Source: Cypionkella psychrotolerans (GTDB lineage Bacteria; Pseudomonadota; Alphaproteobacteria; Rhodobacterales; Rhodobacteraceae). From it: DNA of 64,000 nucleotides. How positions within the stretch are numbered: the stretch's first letter is position 1; each line of letters opens with the position of its first letter. Of the stretch, positions 56,703 through 64,000 are shown piece by piece. Below the pieces are notes generated by a model. The model was given only the letters and a program-made list of their open reading frames with translations. It had not been told where the DNA came from and searched no databases. The position numbers and the translations under genes are program-made. The DNA is taken from contig NZ_LGIC01000069.1 in the NCBI RefSeq assembly GCF_001294535.1, positions 58,177 to 122,176 of the forward strand, read 5' to 3'.

Positions 56703-57510
56703 CGACGCTGATTTTTGACTGTGAAGGTCAGGATCACGAGATCGAGTTGATTGACCGTCCGGCCTCGCCCACTTTGGCACAACTGACCGCGTGGCTACCA
56801 GCGACCACCACCATCCACTGCGCCAAGATCGCGGGCTGTCACATCTATTGGCCGAGCCCGATTTTGGCGGATCTGGAGGAGGCGACGGACATTCACCGTC
56901 TGCCGCCGGGGTCGTTTCTATATTACCCGGATCGGCAGTATCTGGAAATCATCTATGATGAATTACAGGCCGAAACTGCTGCCGTCACCCATCTGGGGCA
57001 GTTGACGGGTGATGTGACTTAGCTGCGCGATTATGCCAGCCGCCAGCGGCGCGAGGCAGGCTCGAAACCGTTCACCGCCAGCTTGCATTTGAAAGACACG
57101 CCCACCGGCGCGCAGCCCGTTTTGCCCGAAGCCGACACCGCTTGGCACCGCATCCAACGCGCCCGGCGCTTGGCATGGCAGGCCGAGCCTGCCGAAATCG
57201 CCACGCTGCTGGCCAATAGCGGCCACAACATCCCCTTCGGTCCGATGGCCACCGCTGACGGTTATTTCCGCTTCGTGCAGGAAAGCCTGTGGCAAATCTG
57301 GGCCAAGCCCGACGCCTATGACGCCGCCGTCCGCCGCGCAATTGCGTTGCATTCGATGCAGTTGGGCATCAGCCGGAGTGGCCACTATTGCCACCTCTCG
57401 CAAAGCGAGGCGTTCCTGCTGGACGCGATCGAGGTGGTCAATGCCGCCGAGGTGCCGCTGCAAGACTTGCTGGCCGAGGTGGTTCTGTATTGCAGCCGGA
57501 TGTCGAACTG
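56699..57510 (+). pseudogene. DUF3830 protein with an in-frame stop and transposon-truncated end
   Basis: The frame starts MTTLIFDCEGQDHEIELIDR and follows the cyclophilin-like DUF3830 fold (ATTTIHCAKIAGCHIYWPSP, GSFLYYPDRQYLEIIYD). TAG at 57020-57022 breaks it; the same frame continues with LRDYASRQRREAGSKPF through HYCHLSQSEAFLLDAIEVV and VVLYCSRMSN, where a TniABQ-type transposon has cut it at about 57511. The function is unknown; the neighbour SDR suggests a small catabolic operon that has died. Confidence 0.75.
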
Positions 57511-57646
57511 TGTCGCTTTTCCTTCACGATTTCACTGCATGGTTTTCACATGATTTCCGCAAGGTGGCGCCGGAAGCGGCACCAGTTTCTGCTTTGCGAT
57601 TTCAATTTCATTTCAGACTTCAATAGGTTTCGAAGGGCACAGTGGC
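57511..57646 (+). repeat. Left terminus of the tniABQ element
   Basis: TGTCGCTTTTCCTTCACG begins at 57511 exactly where DUF3830 homology stops. The following 120 bases repeat variants of GATTTCA/TTTCAC (about 57528, 57543, 57552, 57598, 57608), as expected for multiple TniA-binding sites, then tniA starts. This marks the left end of the transposon. The right end was not found with certainty. Confidence 0.6.
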
Positions 57647-59308
57647 ATGACAGCGCTCAGCAAAGATCGGCCCTTGGAGCGGGCAGCTTACCGCGCTTCA
57701 GAGGAGGCCTGGTCGAAGGCAGTTCGGATCGCTCGCGAACTTGACCGGGTTCTCGACAGCGACTTACCGATGCGGGAGGCTGTCAGCCGGTCAGCGACGG
57801 AACTGCGCCTTTCGACCCGGCAGGTCTACAATCACCTCGCCCGGTATCGCGAGGACCGCCGTATCTCGTCGCTTCTGCCTCAGACAAGCGGCGCGCGGCG
57901 GGCAAGGATATCGACCAGCATTGAAGCCATCATTGCCGACACCTTGCGGGAGATGTGGCTGCAGCCGGAGCAACCTGATCTTGCCCCGATCGTCGACGAA
58001 ATCCGTGCACGCTGTGCCAGTGAAGGGTTAAAGCCCCCGGCTTATGTCACCGTGGCCAAAAGGATTCCGCGCGTGTTCTCCCCCGAGGAGATTGCGCGGC
58101 GACGGCTTTCCGGCGGCAAGCACCTGCACCGCCTGAAGCCACGTCCGGGGTACATCCGCGCCACTCATGCCCTTGACGTCGTTCAGATCGATCACACGCC
58201 GGCCGACATTCAGTTCGTCGAGGTTATAGACGACCACGGCGTTTTCGTCGGACGGCCCTATCTGACCATCGCCGCCGATGTGGCAACCAGCGCGATCATC
58301 GGCTTTTGCCTGACCTTGGAACGACCATCCCGGCTCTCGGTCGCGCTGTGCCTTGCACATGCTATGTGCCGAAAGGATGACTGGCTGGCCGAACGCGGAA
58401 TTGCGCATCCATGGGCGAAGCATGGCCGTCCGAAGCAGATCGTGGTAGATTCCGCAAAGGAGTTCCAGAGCAGCACCTTCAAGACGGGATGCGCCGACTT
58501 CGGGATAGCCATCCGTACCCGGAACAAGGGCACGGTTCATTTCGGTGGCGTAGTCGAACGGCTTCTGGGCAAAGTGAATACGGTGCTTCGTTCTCTTCCC
58601 GGCAAGACCGGGCGGTCGATAGCGGACCGGGGCGACTATTCATCCGACAAGCGGGCAAGTCTGACCTTCCCGGCCCTTGAACGCTGCATTGCCCTGGCCA
58701 TCATCGATCACAACCAGACCCAGAACGCGCGCAAGCTGACCATACCTCGCCTCGAATGGGAGCGGCGACGTCCACCGACAGACCGGCCAATCGACGATCC
58801 TGAACATGTCCTGCTCAACTTTCTCCCCCGCACAACGCGCCGCATCTCGCCGCAAGGCGTCAGCCTGTTCGCCATAGACTACTTCGAACACTGGCTTGGG
58901 CCGTTCGTGCCCCGGCGTGACCGTCTGGCGCCTTTGGATCTCTGCTATGATCCCCGCGATATCAGCCGGATCTACATCGCCGATCCCGACACGCGTGTCT
59001 GGCGTCCAGTAAGGCGCCGGGACGGGGTCACGATGCCGGTCACCCTCTGGCAGCATGAAGCCGACCGAACGCGCCAACGCGAGAGCCAGCAACGCTCCGT
59101 GCAGGACAAGACTATGCTGCGCCGAGAAATCGCGACAACGGTCGCGGGAGCTAAATCCGCAAAAGCTCAATTGCGCGAGATGACCCGCGCAAGACATGCC
59201 GCAGGCGCGACAAAACCATATCAAGCTACAGGAGCCGTTTCAGAGGCGGCGAACCCTGGACCGGAGCCTGACCGACCCCGCCGCGTCTTTCCTGTCGAGA
59301 CCTGGTGA
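57647..59308 (+). CDS. tniA: TniA-like DDE transposase (Mu/TnsB superfamily)
   Basis: A 553-residue transposase. An N-terminal HTH region (LRLSTRQVYNHLARYREDRR) precedes the integrase core with Asp182 in VVQIDHTPAD, Asp268 in IVVDSAKEF and Glu304 in GVVERLLG, giving the DD(35)E spacing. A Mu-type C-terminal beta-barrel and a basic tail follow. It cuts and joins the element's ends. It is the first gene of the tniA-tniB-tniQ set; tniB begins one base after its stop. It differs from the Tn5053/Tn402 proteins only as far as I can tell in the short tail. Confidence 0.9.
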   Translation: MTALSKDRPLERAAYRASEEAWSKAVRIARELDRVLDSDLPMREAVSRSATELRLSTRQVYNHLARYREDRRISSLLPQTSGARRARISTSIEAIIADTLREMWLQPEQPDLAPIVDEIRARCASEGLKPPAYVTVAKRIPRVFSPEEIARRRLSGGKHLHRLKPRPGYIRATHALDVVQIDHTPADIQFVEVIDDHGVFVGRPYLTIAADVATSAIIGFCLTLERPSRLSVALCLAHAMCRKDDWLAERGIAHPWAKHGRPKQIVVDSAKEFQSSTFKTGCADFGIAIRTRNKGTVHFGGVVERLLGKVNTVLRSLPGKTGRSIADRGDYSSDKRASLTFPALERCIALAIIDHNQTQNARKLTIPRLEWERRRPPTDRPIDDPEHVLLNFLPRTTRRISPQGVSLFAIDYFEHWLGPFVPRRDRLAPLDLCYDPRDISRIYIADPDTRVWRPVRRRDGVTMPVTLWQHEADRTRQRESQQRSVQDKTMLRREIATTVAGAKSAKAQLREMTRARHAAGATKPYQATGAVSEAANPGPEPDRPRRVFPVETW

Positions 59309-59309
59309 C

Positions 59310-60191
59310 ATGGCTGAGCATCTCCTGCCGCCTGCCTCAGCGCTTCTGGAAGCCGATGTTGCCGCCCGAATTGCACATGTCAGGGCACCACGCTGGATTG
59401 GGCATCCGGTTGCCGTCACTGCGCATGACGCGATGCGAAAGCTGCTGGAAGGACCCCCATCACTCCGACCACGCGGCTTGTTGATTGCTGGTCCCTATCA
59501 CAACGGCAAGACCATGATCGCCGAACGCTTTGCCGTCGACCATCTGCGCCGTGCTGATCGACAAAGGGTCTGGGTGATCCAGACCCGGGAAGGGGCCGGC
59601 CTGTCGCATTTCTACGCCAGCATCCTGTCCGGACTGCGCGCCCCGCAGGCTGCCGGCTGGCGTAGCCTGTCCCGCGCCAGCGAACAGGTCGATCATCTTC
59701 TCGACAGCCTGAAGCCGCGCCTTCTCATCTTCGACGAGTTCCACAGTGCACTGCGTGGGCGCAGGCAGGATGTGAAGGCAATCTTCTCGTTCCTGCGGCG
59801 GATCGCGCGGGTGCATGACATCTCGCCGGTGCTTGTCGGCGAAATCGCCGTCTACGATGCGCTGCACGACACCGAAGAAATGGGATCACGATTTGATACC
59901 GTCCCGGTGCCGCGGTGGGGTTTTAACGAAGATTTTGCAGCCCTTCTCGACAGCCTCGAAGCGAGCATGCCACTTGCCCAAGCCTCAGATCTCTCGCGGT
60001 TGCCCCTTGCCAAAACGATCCATGATCTGTCGGAAGGGCTGATCGGAGAAGTGATCGACATCGTCACCCGGGCGGCGGTTGCAGCGATTGAGAGCGGTGA
60101 GGAGCGGATCACGTCCAGCAGCGTCATCGCCCTCGGCTATGTGCCGCTGTCACGACGGCGGAACTCTGCCTTGCGTCAAGCCATGACATGA
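59310..60191 (+). CDS. tniB: TniB-like AAA+ ATPase
   Basis: A 293-residue AAA+ protein. Walker A is LLIAGPYHNGKTMI (about residues 52-65), Walker B is RLLIFDEFHSAL; SPVLVGEIAVYDAL and a C-terminal helical lid follow. TniB/TnsC proteins choose the target site and activate the transposase. The ATG at 59310 overlaps the region right after tniA; a longer reading frame inside tniA is less likely. The stop overlaps the tniQ start. Confidence 0.9.
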   Translation: MAEHLLPPASALLEADVAARIAHVRAPRWIGHPVAVTAHDAMRKLLEGPPSLRPRGLLIAGPYHNGKTMIAERFAVDHLRRADRQRVWVIQTREGAGLSHFYASILSGLRAPQAAGWRSLSRASEQVDHLLDSLKPRLLIFDEFHSALRGRRQDVKAIFSFLRRIARVHDISPVLVGEIAVYDALHDTEEMGSRFDTVPVPRWGFNEDFAALLDSLEASMPLAQASDLSRLPLAKTIHDLSEGLIGEVIDIVTRAAVAAIESGEERITSSSVIALGYVPLSRRRNSALRQAMT

Positions 60192-61219
60192 CCAGCAATG
60201 GGCCGAGGATCTCCGTTTCCCAGGCCCGCCGCTACAGTGTGGCGTCGGGACGTCGCTGGCCGGTGGAGGTCAGGGCGGCTCCCGGTGAGCTTATGTCAAG
60301 CTGGCTGCATCGGGTTGCACATGCCAATGGTGTGCCGCCGCGCTATTTCGGAGCGGTGCTCGGAGCCGCCGACGAAAACTGGTCGGCACAACTTGACCGG
60401 CATCTGCCGGATGCTGTTCGCAGCTTGCTGCTCGACCATACGTCGATCTGCCCCGAAGACATTGACGGACTTTGTCTGGCCCACAGTCCATTCTCGAACG
60501 TGCGCTTGCGGCTGCGGGCCCGGCCGCAAGATCCAGAGACATCGACTGTGCAGTCCTGTTGGCTGCAGTTCTGTCCCACCTGCCTACGGGAAGACGAGGT
60601 GCCCTACTTCCGGCGCAGCTGGACCCTGGCAACCCGCGTGTCTTGCTTTCGCCATGGCTGCCGATTGCGCGACCGCTGCCCTTCGTGTGGTCAGGGCCTC
60701 GCGCCGTTTAGACGGGATCGCCTTGTTCCACAACAATACTGCGTCTTCTGCGACGCTTCTCTCGCCAAAACAACGGACCCGGCAAACCCAGGCGCCCGGT
60801 GCCTCGAGCGGCTGATCGACGATCTGCTTCGTCTTGACACAGCTGGGCACGCGCTTGGCGAACGGAAAACCGTCCCCGAGAGGCTTGCGACATTCCCGGT
60901 GCCTGTCGGTACGACGACATCAACGATTCCGCATCTGTCGCACCGGGTTCGCCACGATTTCTTCCGACGGCTGTCGGAAGGGCAGGGCGAGATAGAGAAC
61001 CACAAAAGTGGTGGCCCGCTGAACCTCTGGGTCCGGCTTGCCAATGCCGCTGGAAATTACAACGGGCTGGTCGGGGCGCTCTCGGATCAGCTTGCCGAAA
61101 CTGCCGGGCAGCGGCGGGCCTCCTTCCCCAGAGCGACTGATCTGGCCGACCTGCTGCGGGCAGCGGCCCAGCTTCATGAACACCGCCGATCTCCTGCCGA
61201 AGCTCCACCCGCTCCCTAA
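60188..61219 (+). CDS. tniQ: TniQ-like target-selection protein
   Basis: A 343-residue TniQ. The N-terminal helix-turn-helix-like block (PGELMSSWLHRVAHANGVPP) is followed by a zinc-finger with CPTCLRED, VSCFRHGCRLRDRCPSC and CVFCDAS, as in TnsD/TniQ. It links the transposase machinery to a target. It ends tail-to-tail with the scpB-like gene, their stop codons overlapping by four bases. At 343 residues it is of the short TniQ kind, without a TnsD-length tail. Confidence 0.88.
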   Translation: MTSNGPRISVSQARRYSVASGRRWPVEVRAAPGELMSSWLHRVAHANGVPPRYFGAVLGAADENWSAQLDRHLPDAVRSLLLDHTSICPEDIDGLCLAHSPFSNVRLRLRARPQDPETSTVQSCWLQFCPTCLREDEVPYFRRSWTLATRVSCFRHGCRLRDRCPSCGQGLAPFRRDRLVPQQYCVFCDASLAKTTDPANPGARCLERLIDDLLRLDTAGHALGERKTVPERLATFPVPVGTTTSTIPHLSHRVRHDFFRRLSEGQGEIENHKSGGPLNLWVRLANAAGNYNGLVGALSDQLAETAGQRRASFPRATDLADLLRAAAQLHEHRRSPAEAPPAP

Positions 61220-61824
61220 ATTTCGTAGGCCTCTGACGGGCCCGCCATGCCAGCATCTGCGAGTTGCTCGGGGTCGGGCAGGTCGCGCAAGGACGCCATC
61301 CCGAAGGCCGCCAGAAAGGTTTCGGTCGTGACAAAGGTGTAGGGCGCGCCGCGCCGGGGTTCGCGCGGACCGGTGCCGATCAGGTCACGCTCGGCCAGCC
61401 TGCCGATCAGGTCACGGCTGATCTCTTTGCCGAAGATGTCCTTCAACCCGTCGCGGCTTACCGGCTGGTGGAATGCGATCGCCGCCAGCACGGCCAGATC
61501 GTATTCTGACAAATTCAGGGCCTGCTCCCCCACATCCGCCGCGGCGCGGATCGCGGGCGCATAGGCCGCGCGGGTCCGCAGCATCCACCCGGCACCCACC
61601 TGCGCCACCTCATAGGGGCGGCCCTCCAGATCGACCGCCAAATCCTCGATCAAGAGATCAACCGAGGCCCCCTGCCCCACCACCCTTGCCAGATCATCGC
61701 GCGCCACCGGGCTCGCACTCGCAAACAGCACCGCCTCGATCCGGCTCAGCCATTCCCGCCACCGCAGATCAGGCGGCAGGTCAGCCAGTTCCCGGTCGAG
61801 CCCTCCCTCTTCGCGCCGGGCCAT
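61216..61824 (-). CDS. ScpB-like chromosome segregation protein linked to the transposon
   Basis: A 202-residue protein of the ScpB fold (two winged helices): WLSRIEAVLFASASPVARDD, MLRTRAAYAPAIR, LNLSEYDLAVLAAIAFHQPV, FGKEISRDLIGRLAERDLI and the LRDLPD end. ScpB is a kleisin-binding subunit of SMC condensin, but here there is no scpA or smc. It is a plasmid/transposon paralogue next to DUF1403. The gene lies head-to-tail behind DUF1403 with two bases between stop and start, so they form a unit. Confidence 0.8.
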   Translation of the reverse strand: MARREEGGLDRELADLPPDLRWREWLSRIEAVLFASASPVARDDLARVVGQGASVDLLIEDLAVDLEGRPYEVAQVGAGWMLRTRAAYAPAIRAAADVGEQALNLSEYDLAVLAAIAFHQPVSRDGLKDIFGKEISRDLIGRLAERDLIGTGPREPRRGAPYTFVTTETFLAAFGMASLRDLPDPEQLADAGMAGPSEAYEI

Positions 61825-61826
61825 GC

Positions 61827-62729
61827 CTAGACCCCGTACAGGCGGAAGGTGTCGCGCCCGGTCAGTTCCCGCAGCGCACCCAGTTCCACCAGCCGCTCAC
61901 AAAGCCGCCGCGCGGCACGGTCTGACAGGTTGTCCGGTATCTCCTTGGCCAGCGCCACAGGTGTCAGCGCGTCGCGCGACAGAAACAGATCAAGCGCCCG
62001 CGCGGCACCCTTGGCCCGCAGCTTTGGCACCACCGCGTGCAGCCGGGCCCTGCCGCGTGCCAAGGACCCCGCCAGCGGAAGTGCTTGCGCGACCCCCGAG
62101 ACAACGGCGCGGTGACAGGTCAGCCGCAGATCATCGCCCCGCAGGCGCAGATCACGGGCCTTTAAGCCAAGCGACAAGAGCGGCAGCAGATGCGTCCGGC
62201 TCAACGCGTTCGCCAAAACGGCATCGGCAAGGATCAACGCTGCCGTCTCGCTGCGCGGGCTATCGGTCAGCACGGCCTCCAGAACCTGCGCTGCCAGGTC
62301 CACGGGCGTTGGTCCTTCAGCGTCAAGGCAAAGCGCGATCCGTTCCGGCCCGATTCCCTGAAGTGCCGCCACCAGATGCGCCACCGACATTGGCCGCGCT
62401 ACCGCTCGCGACCACTGCCGCAGGACATTTCCGGCTGGACCTGGATCATCGCCCGCCCTGGTCAGATGAAGGGCGTCACGCATTGCACCGGCCCCTTCGC
62501 GGCGTCCCGCGATGCCCGCTGAAACCTCTGCCGCCGCCAGCGCCAGCCGATCACGCCAAAGCGCCTGCGGCACTTGGTCGCCGGCTGTCGCCAGATTGAG
62601 GTGCGCCAACGCAGCTCCGGATCTGAACGCTGCCGCCTCAAGGGTTTCCGGCGGCGTGACGGTGATCCAGCCCGGCAGCGGGTGAAGCATCGGCAGGAGC
62701 TCAGAAGCCTTGGCGTGGGATTTTCTCAT
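61827..62729 (-). CDS. DUF1403 family protein
   Basis: A 300-residue helical protein. It reads [57 protein letters not shown] and RPMSVAHLVAALQ, the DUF1403 pattern, and ends in a winged-helix-like segment (LCERLVELGALRELTGRDTFRLYGV). The role is unknown. It forms a two-gene unit with the scpB-like gene. Two palindromes lie in its upstream region, which may be operators. The pair faces tniABQ, so I treat all five genes as one element. Confidence 0.8.
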   Translation of the reverse strand: MRKSHAKASELLPMLHPLPGWITVTPPETLEAAAFRSGAALAHLNLATAGDQVPQALWRDRLALAAAEVSAGIAGRREGAGAMRDALHLTRAGDDPGPAGNVLRQWSRAVARPMSVAHLVAALQGIGPERIALCLDAEGPTPVDLAAQVLEAVLTDSPRSETAALILADAVLANALSRTHLLPLLSLGLKARDLRLRGDDLRLTCHRAVVSGVAQALPLAGSLARGRARLHAVVPKLRAKGAARALDLFLSRDALTPVALAKEIPDNLSDRAARRLCERLVELGALRELTGRDTFRLYGV

Positions 62730-62749
62730 GCGGCCACGTTAATATACAA

Positions 62750-62786
62750 CGGCGCTTTTGGCTAGTCTGTAGCGCCAAAAGCGCCG
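62750..62786. repeat. Perfect inverted repeat upstream of DUF1403
   Basis: CGGCGCTTTTGGC at 62750-62762 pairs with GCCAAAAGCGCCG at 62774-62786 around an 11-base loop. It overlaps the likely promoter of the DUF1403-scpB unit (start at 62729) and may be an operator, a protein-binding site or a recombination site. Confidence 0.7.
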
Positions 62787-62806
62787 CATCTTTCCCAACG
62801 CCGCAA

Positions 62807-62833
62807 TGTCCAATAATGTTGCATTATCGGACA
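62807..62833. repeat. 27-bp palindrome TGTCC..GGACA
   Basis: Positions 62807-62833 form TGTCCAATAATG, three bases, CATTATCGGACA: an inverted repeat with one mismatch per arm pair. Its size and symmetry fit a dimeric DNA-binding protein or tyrosine-recombinase-like core site. It lies 78-104 bases before the DUF1403 start. Confidence 0.65.
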
Positions 62834-62860
62834 TAAAGAAGATATGTTCAGTGGCATGGA

Positions 62861-62878
62861 TGTCGTTTTAGTTTCATG
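62861..62878 (+). other. Second Tni-like end in the same orientation
   Basis: TGTCGTTTTAGTTTCATG resembles the left end of the element at 57511 (TGTCGCTTTTCCTTCACG) but points the same way, not inverted. It could be the left end of a neighbouring element destroyed by the IS3 copy, or chance. No matching inverse terminus was found. Confidence 0.35.
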
Positions 62879-63033
62879 GGTGGATTCACCCGAAATCAGC
62901 CCTCTCGCCCTCGAAGTTTCCACTTAATCGGTGGACAGAGATCTTGCTCAATCTCTGGACTCCTCGTCTGCCCCGGCCAAGGGGGCATTCTGAACCGCCC
63001 CTTGTTTACCGGAGACCTTCAACCTGACTAAGG

Positions 63034-63375
63034 ATGAGGGCTATGGAAAAGAGTAAGACATCAAACCGTTATTCACCGGAGATGCGGGCGCGTGCCGTTC
63101 GCATGGTGTTGGAGCATCAAGGCTCCTATGAAACGCAATCTGCGGCAGTTGCTGCGATTGCCCCTAAGATTGGCTGCATCCCGGAGACATTGAGGGTCTG
63201 GGTTCGGCAGGCGGAAAAGGACAGCGGAGCACGGGAAGGTGCGACCAGTGCTGAGCGTGACAAGATCAAAGAACTGGAACGCGAGGTGCGCCAGCTTCGG
63301 CAGGCAAACGAGATCCTGCGCAAGGCGTCAGCGTATTTTGCACAGGCGGAACTCGACCGCCCGTTCAAGCCATGA
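63034..63375 (+). CDS. IS3-family OrfA (HTH protein)
   Basis: A 113-residue protein: HTH ([20 protein letters not shown], then [16 protein letters not shown]) and a leucine-zipper-like coiled coil ([20 protein letters not shown]). It binds the element's ends. A start three codons upstream of MEKSKTS is also possible. Its stop overlaps the orfB ATG. Confidence 0.9.
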   Translation: MRAMEKSKTSNRYSPEMRARAVRMVLEHQGSYETQSAAVAAIAPKIGCIPETLRVWVRQAEKDSGAREGATSAERDKIKELEREVRQLRQANEILRKASAYFAQAELDRPFKP

Positions 63376-64000
63376 TCGACTTTGTTGATGATCATCGCGT
63401 GGTTTATGGGGTCGAGTCTATCTGCAGGGTGCTGCCGATTGCCCCATCGACCTACTACGCATGCCTCGCTGTGCGCGCCGATCCGTCCAAGGCCTCGGCA
63501 CGCCAGCAGCGGGATGCGGCTTTACGGCCAAAAATCCAGAAGGTCTGGGATGACAACTGGGAGGTTTACGGTGTCCGCAAAGCCTGGCGACAGCTGTGCC
63601 GTGAAGGTGAAGCCGTGGCGCGCTGCACCGTTGCTCGCCTCATGAAAGGCATGGGTTTACGGGGAATCGTTCGAGGAAAGGCCATGAAAACAACGATCCC
63701 CGACACGTCAGTGCCATGCCCACGCGACAAGGTGAACCGCAAGTTCCGAGCGCTAGCGCCAAATATGCTGTGGGTCAGTGACTTCACTTATGTCTCAACG
63801 TGGCAGGGCTTTGTCTACGTCGCCTTCGTGATCGACACCTTTGCCAACAGCATCGTCGGCTGGAAGGCATCGCGGTCTGCCAAGACCGACTTCGTTCTCG
63901 ATGCACTTGAGCAAGCGCTTTATGCCCGCCGTCCAACCTATCAAGGCGGGCTTATTCATCATAGCGATCGCGGCGGGCAATACGTGTCCATTCGCTACAC
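63372..64000 (+). CDS. IS3-family OrfB transposase (partial)
   Basis: About 209 residues are visible, with the HTH-like [16 protein letters not shown], the first catalytic Asp in [28 protein letters not shown] and the second Asp in [11 protein letters not shown]. The Glu lies beyond the window edge. In many IS3 elements OrfA and OrfB are also joined by -1 frameshifting. Confidence 0.9.
   Translation, partial: MIDFVDDHRVVYGVESICRVLPIAPSTYYACLAVRADPSKASARQQRDAALRPKIQKVWDDNWEVYGVRKAWRQLCREGEAVARCTVARLMKGMGLRGIVRGKAMKTTIPDTSVPCPRDKVNRKFRALAPNMLWVSDFTYVSTWQGFVYVAFVIDTFANSIVGWKASRSAKTDFVLDALEQALYARRPTYQGGLIHHSDRGGQYVSIRY

Larger units (their letters stand above)
62991..64000 (+). mobile_element. 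IS3-family element, left part (runs off window)
   Basis: The left inverted repeat starts TGAACCGCCCCTTGTTTACC at 62991, typical of the IS51/IS3 group, followed by orfA and orfB. The right end is beyond the window. Confidence 0.88.

Overview
The window looks like Rhodobacterales (Rhodobacteraceae) DNA. The evidence is GC-rich coding sequence, a BioR-type biotin regulator with TTATCTATAA-like operators, FnrL-type TTGAT-N4-ATCAA boxes, bioC-bioG style biotin synthesis, a type I preQ1 riboswitch on queC, and several insertion sequences common in this group. The very high density of mobile-element pieces and broken genes suggests a plasmid, chromid or genomic island. No replication or partition genes, tRNA, rRNA or CRISPR array were seen.

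Layout. 0-4 kb: MFS exporter (cut by the left edge), DUF302 protein, tiny membrane protein, EF-hand gene with an internal stop, and an OmpR-type response regulator whose 3' end runs into transposon-end DNA and an ISKra4-like element. 4-12 kb: endonuclease/exonuclease/phosphatase, cardiolipin-synthase-like PLD protein, Ca2+/Mg2+-type P-type ATPase, SDR, two universal stress proteins and FNR-like boxes (a low-oxygen/stress block). 12-16 kb: copper-handling genes (multicopper oxidase, DUF2933, Spy-like protein) ending in a truncated metal ATPase, an ISL3 transposase fragment and a broken bluB. 16-32.5 kb: a cofactor block with queC-D-E-F under a preQ1 riboswitch, decayed nadC and nadA, thiC-O-S-G-E-F-D under a TPP riboswitch, bioR, and bioB-F-D-A-G-C under BioR boxes. 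32.8-37 kb: cysteine-synthase-like protein, IlvD/Edd dehydratase, LysR regulator. 37-42 kb: the inorganic-carbon pump genes dabB-dabA with a translationally coupled DUF6671 gene. 42-49 kb: vWA fragment, complete ISL3 element, DUF6880 pseudogene, frameshifted amine oxidase, ChrR-like cupin, formamidase. 49-55.5 kb: winged-helix/TPR regulator divergent from a cupin, CysK-like, PLP-decarboxylase and TPR operon, a candidate aminosulfonate (taurine-like) pathway. 55.7-64 kb: Tni-type transposon ends, truncated SDR and DUF3830 genes, then tniA-tniB-tniQ facing scpB-like and DUF1403 genes, and an IS3 element running off the right edge.

How it works together. The intact part supplies vitamins and modified-tRNA precursor (thiamin, biotin, preQ0/preQ1), CO2 or bicarbonate uptake, copper defence and stress survival. 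The NAD de novo genes and the bluB step of B12 lower-ligand synthesis sit in the same block but are wrecked, so those functions must come from elsewhere or from salvage.

Most interesting leads: the dabB-dabA-DUF6671 operon, the cupin/CysK/decarboxylase/TPR operon, and the tniABQ plus scpB-like plus DUF1403 module with its unusual palindromes. All functions are assigned by reading the translated sequences; no database search was run.
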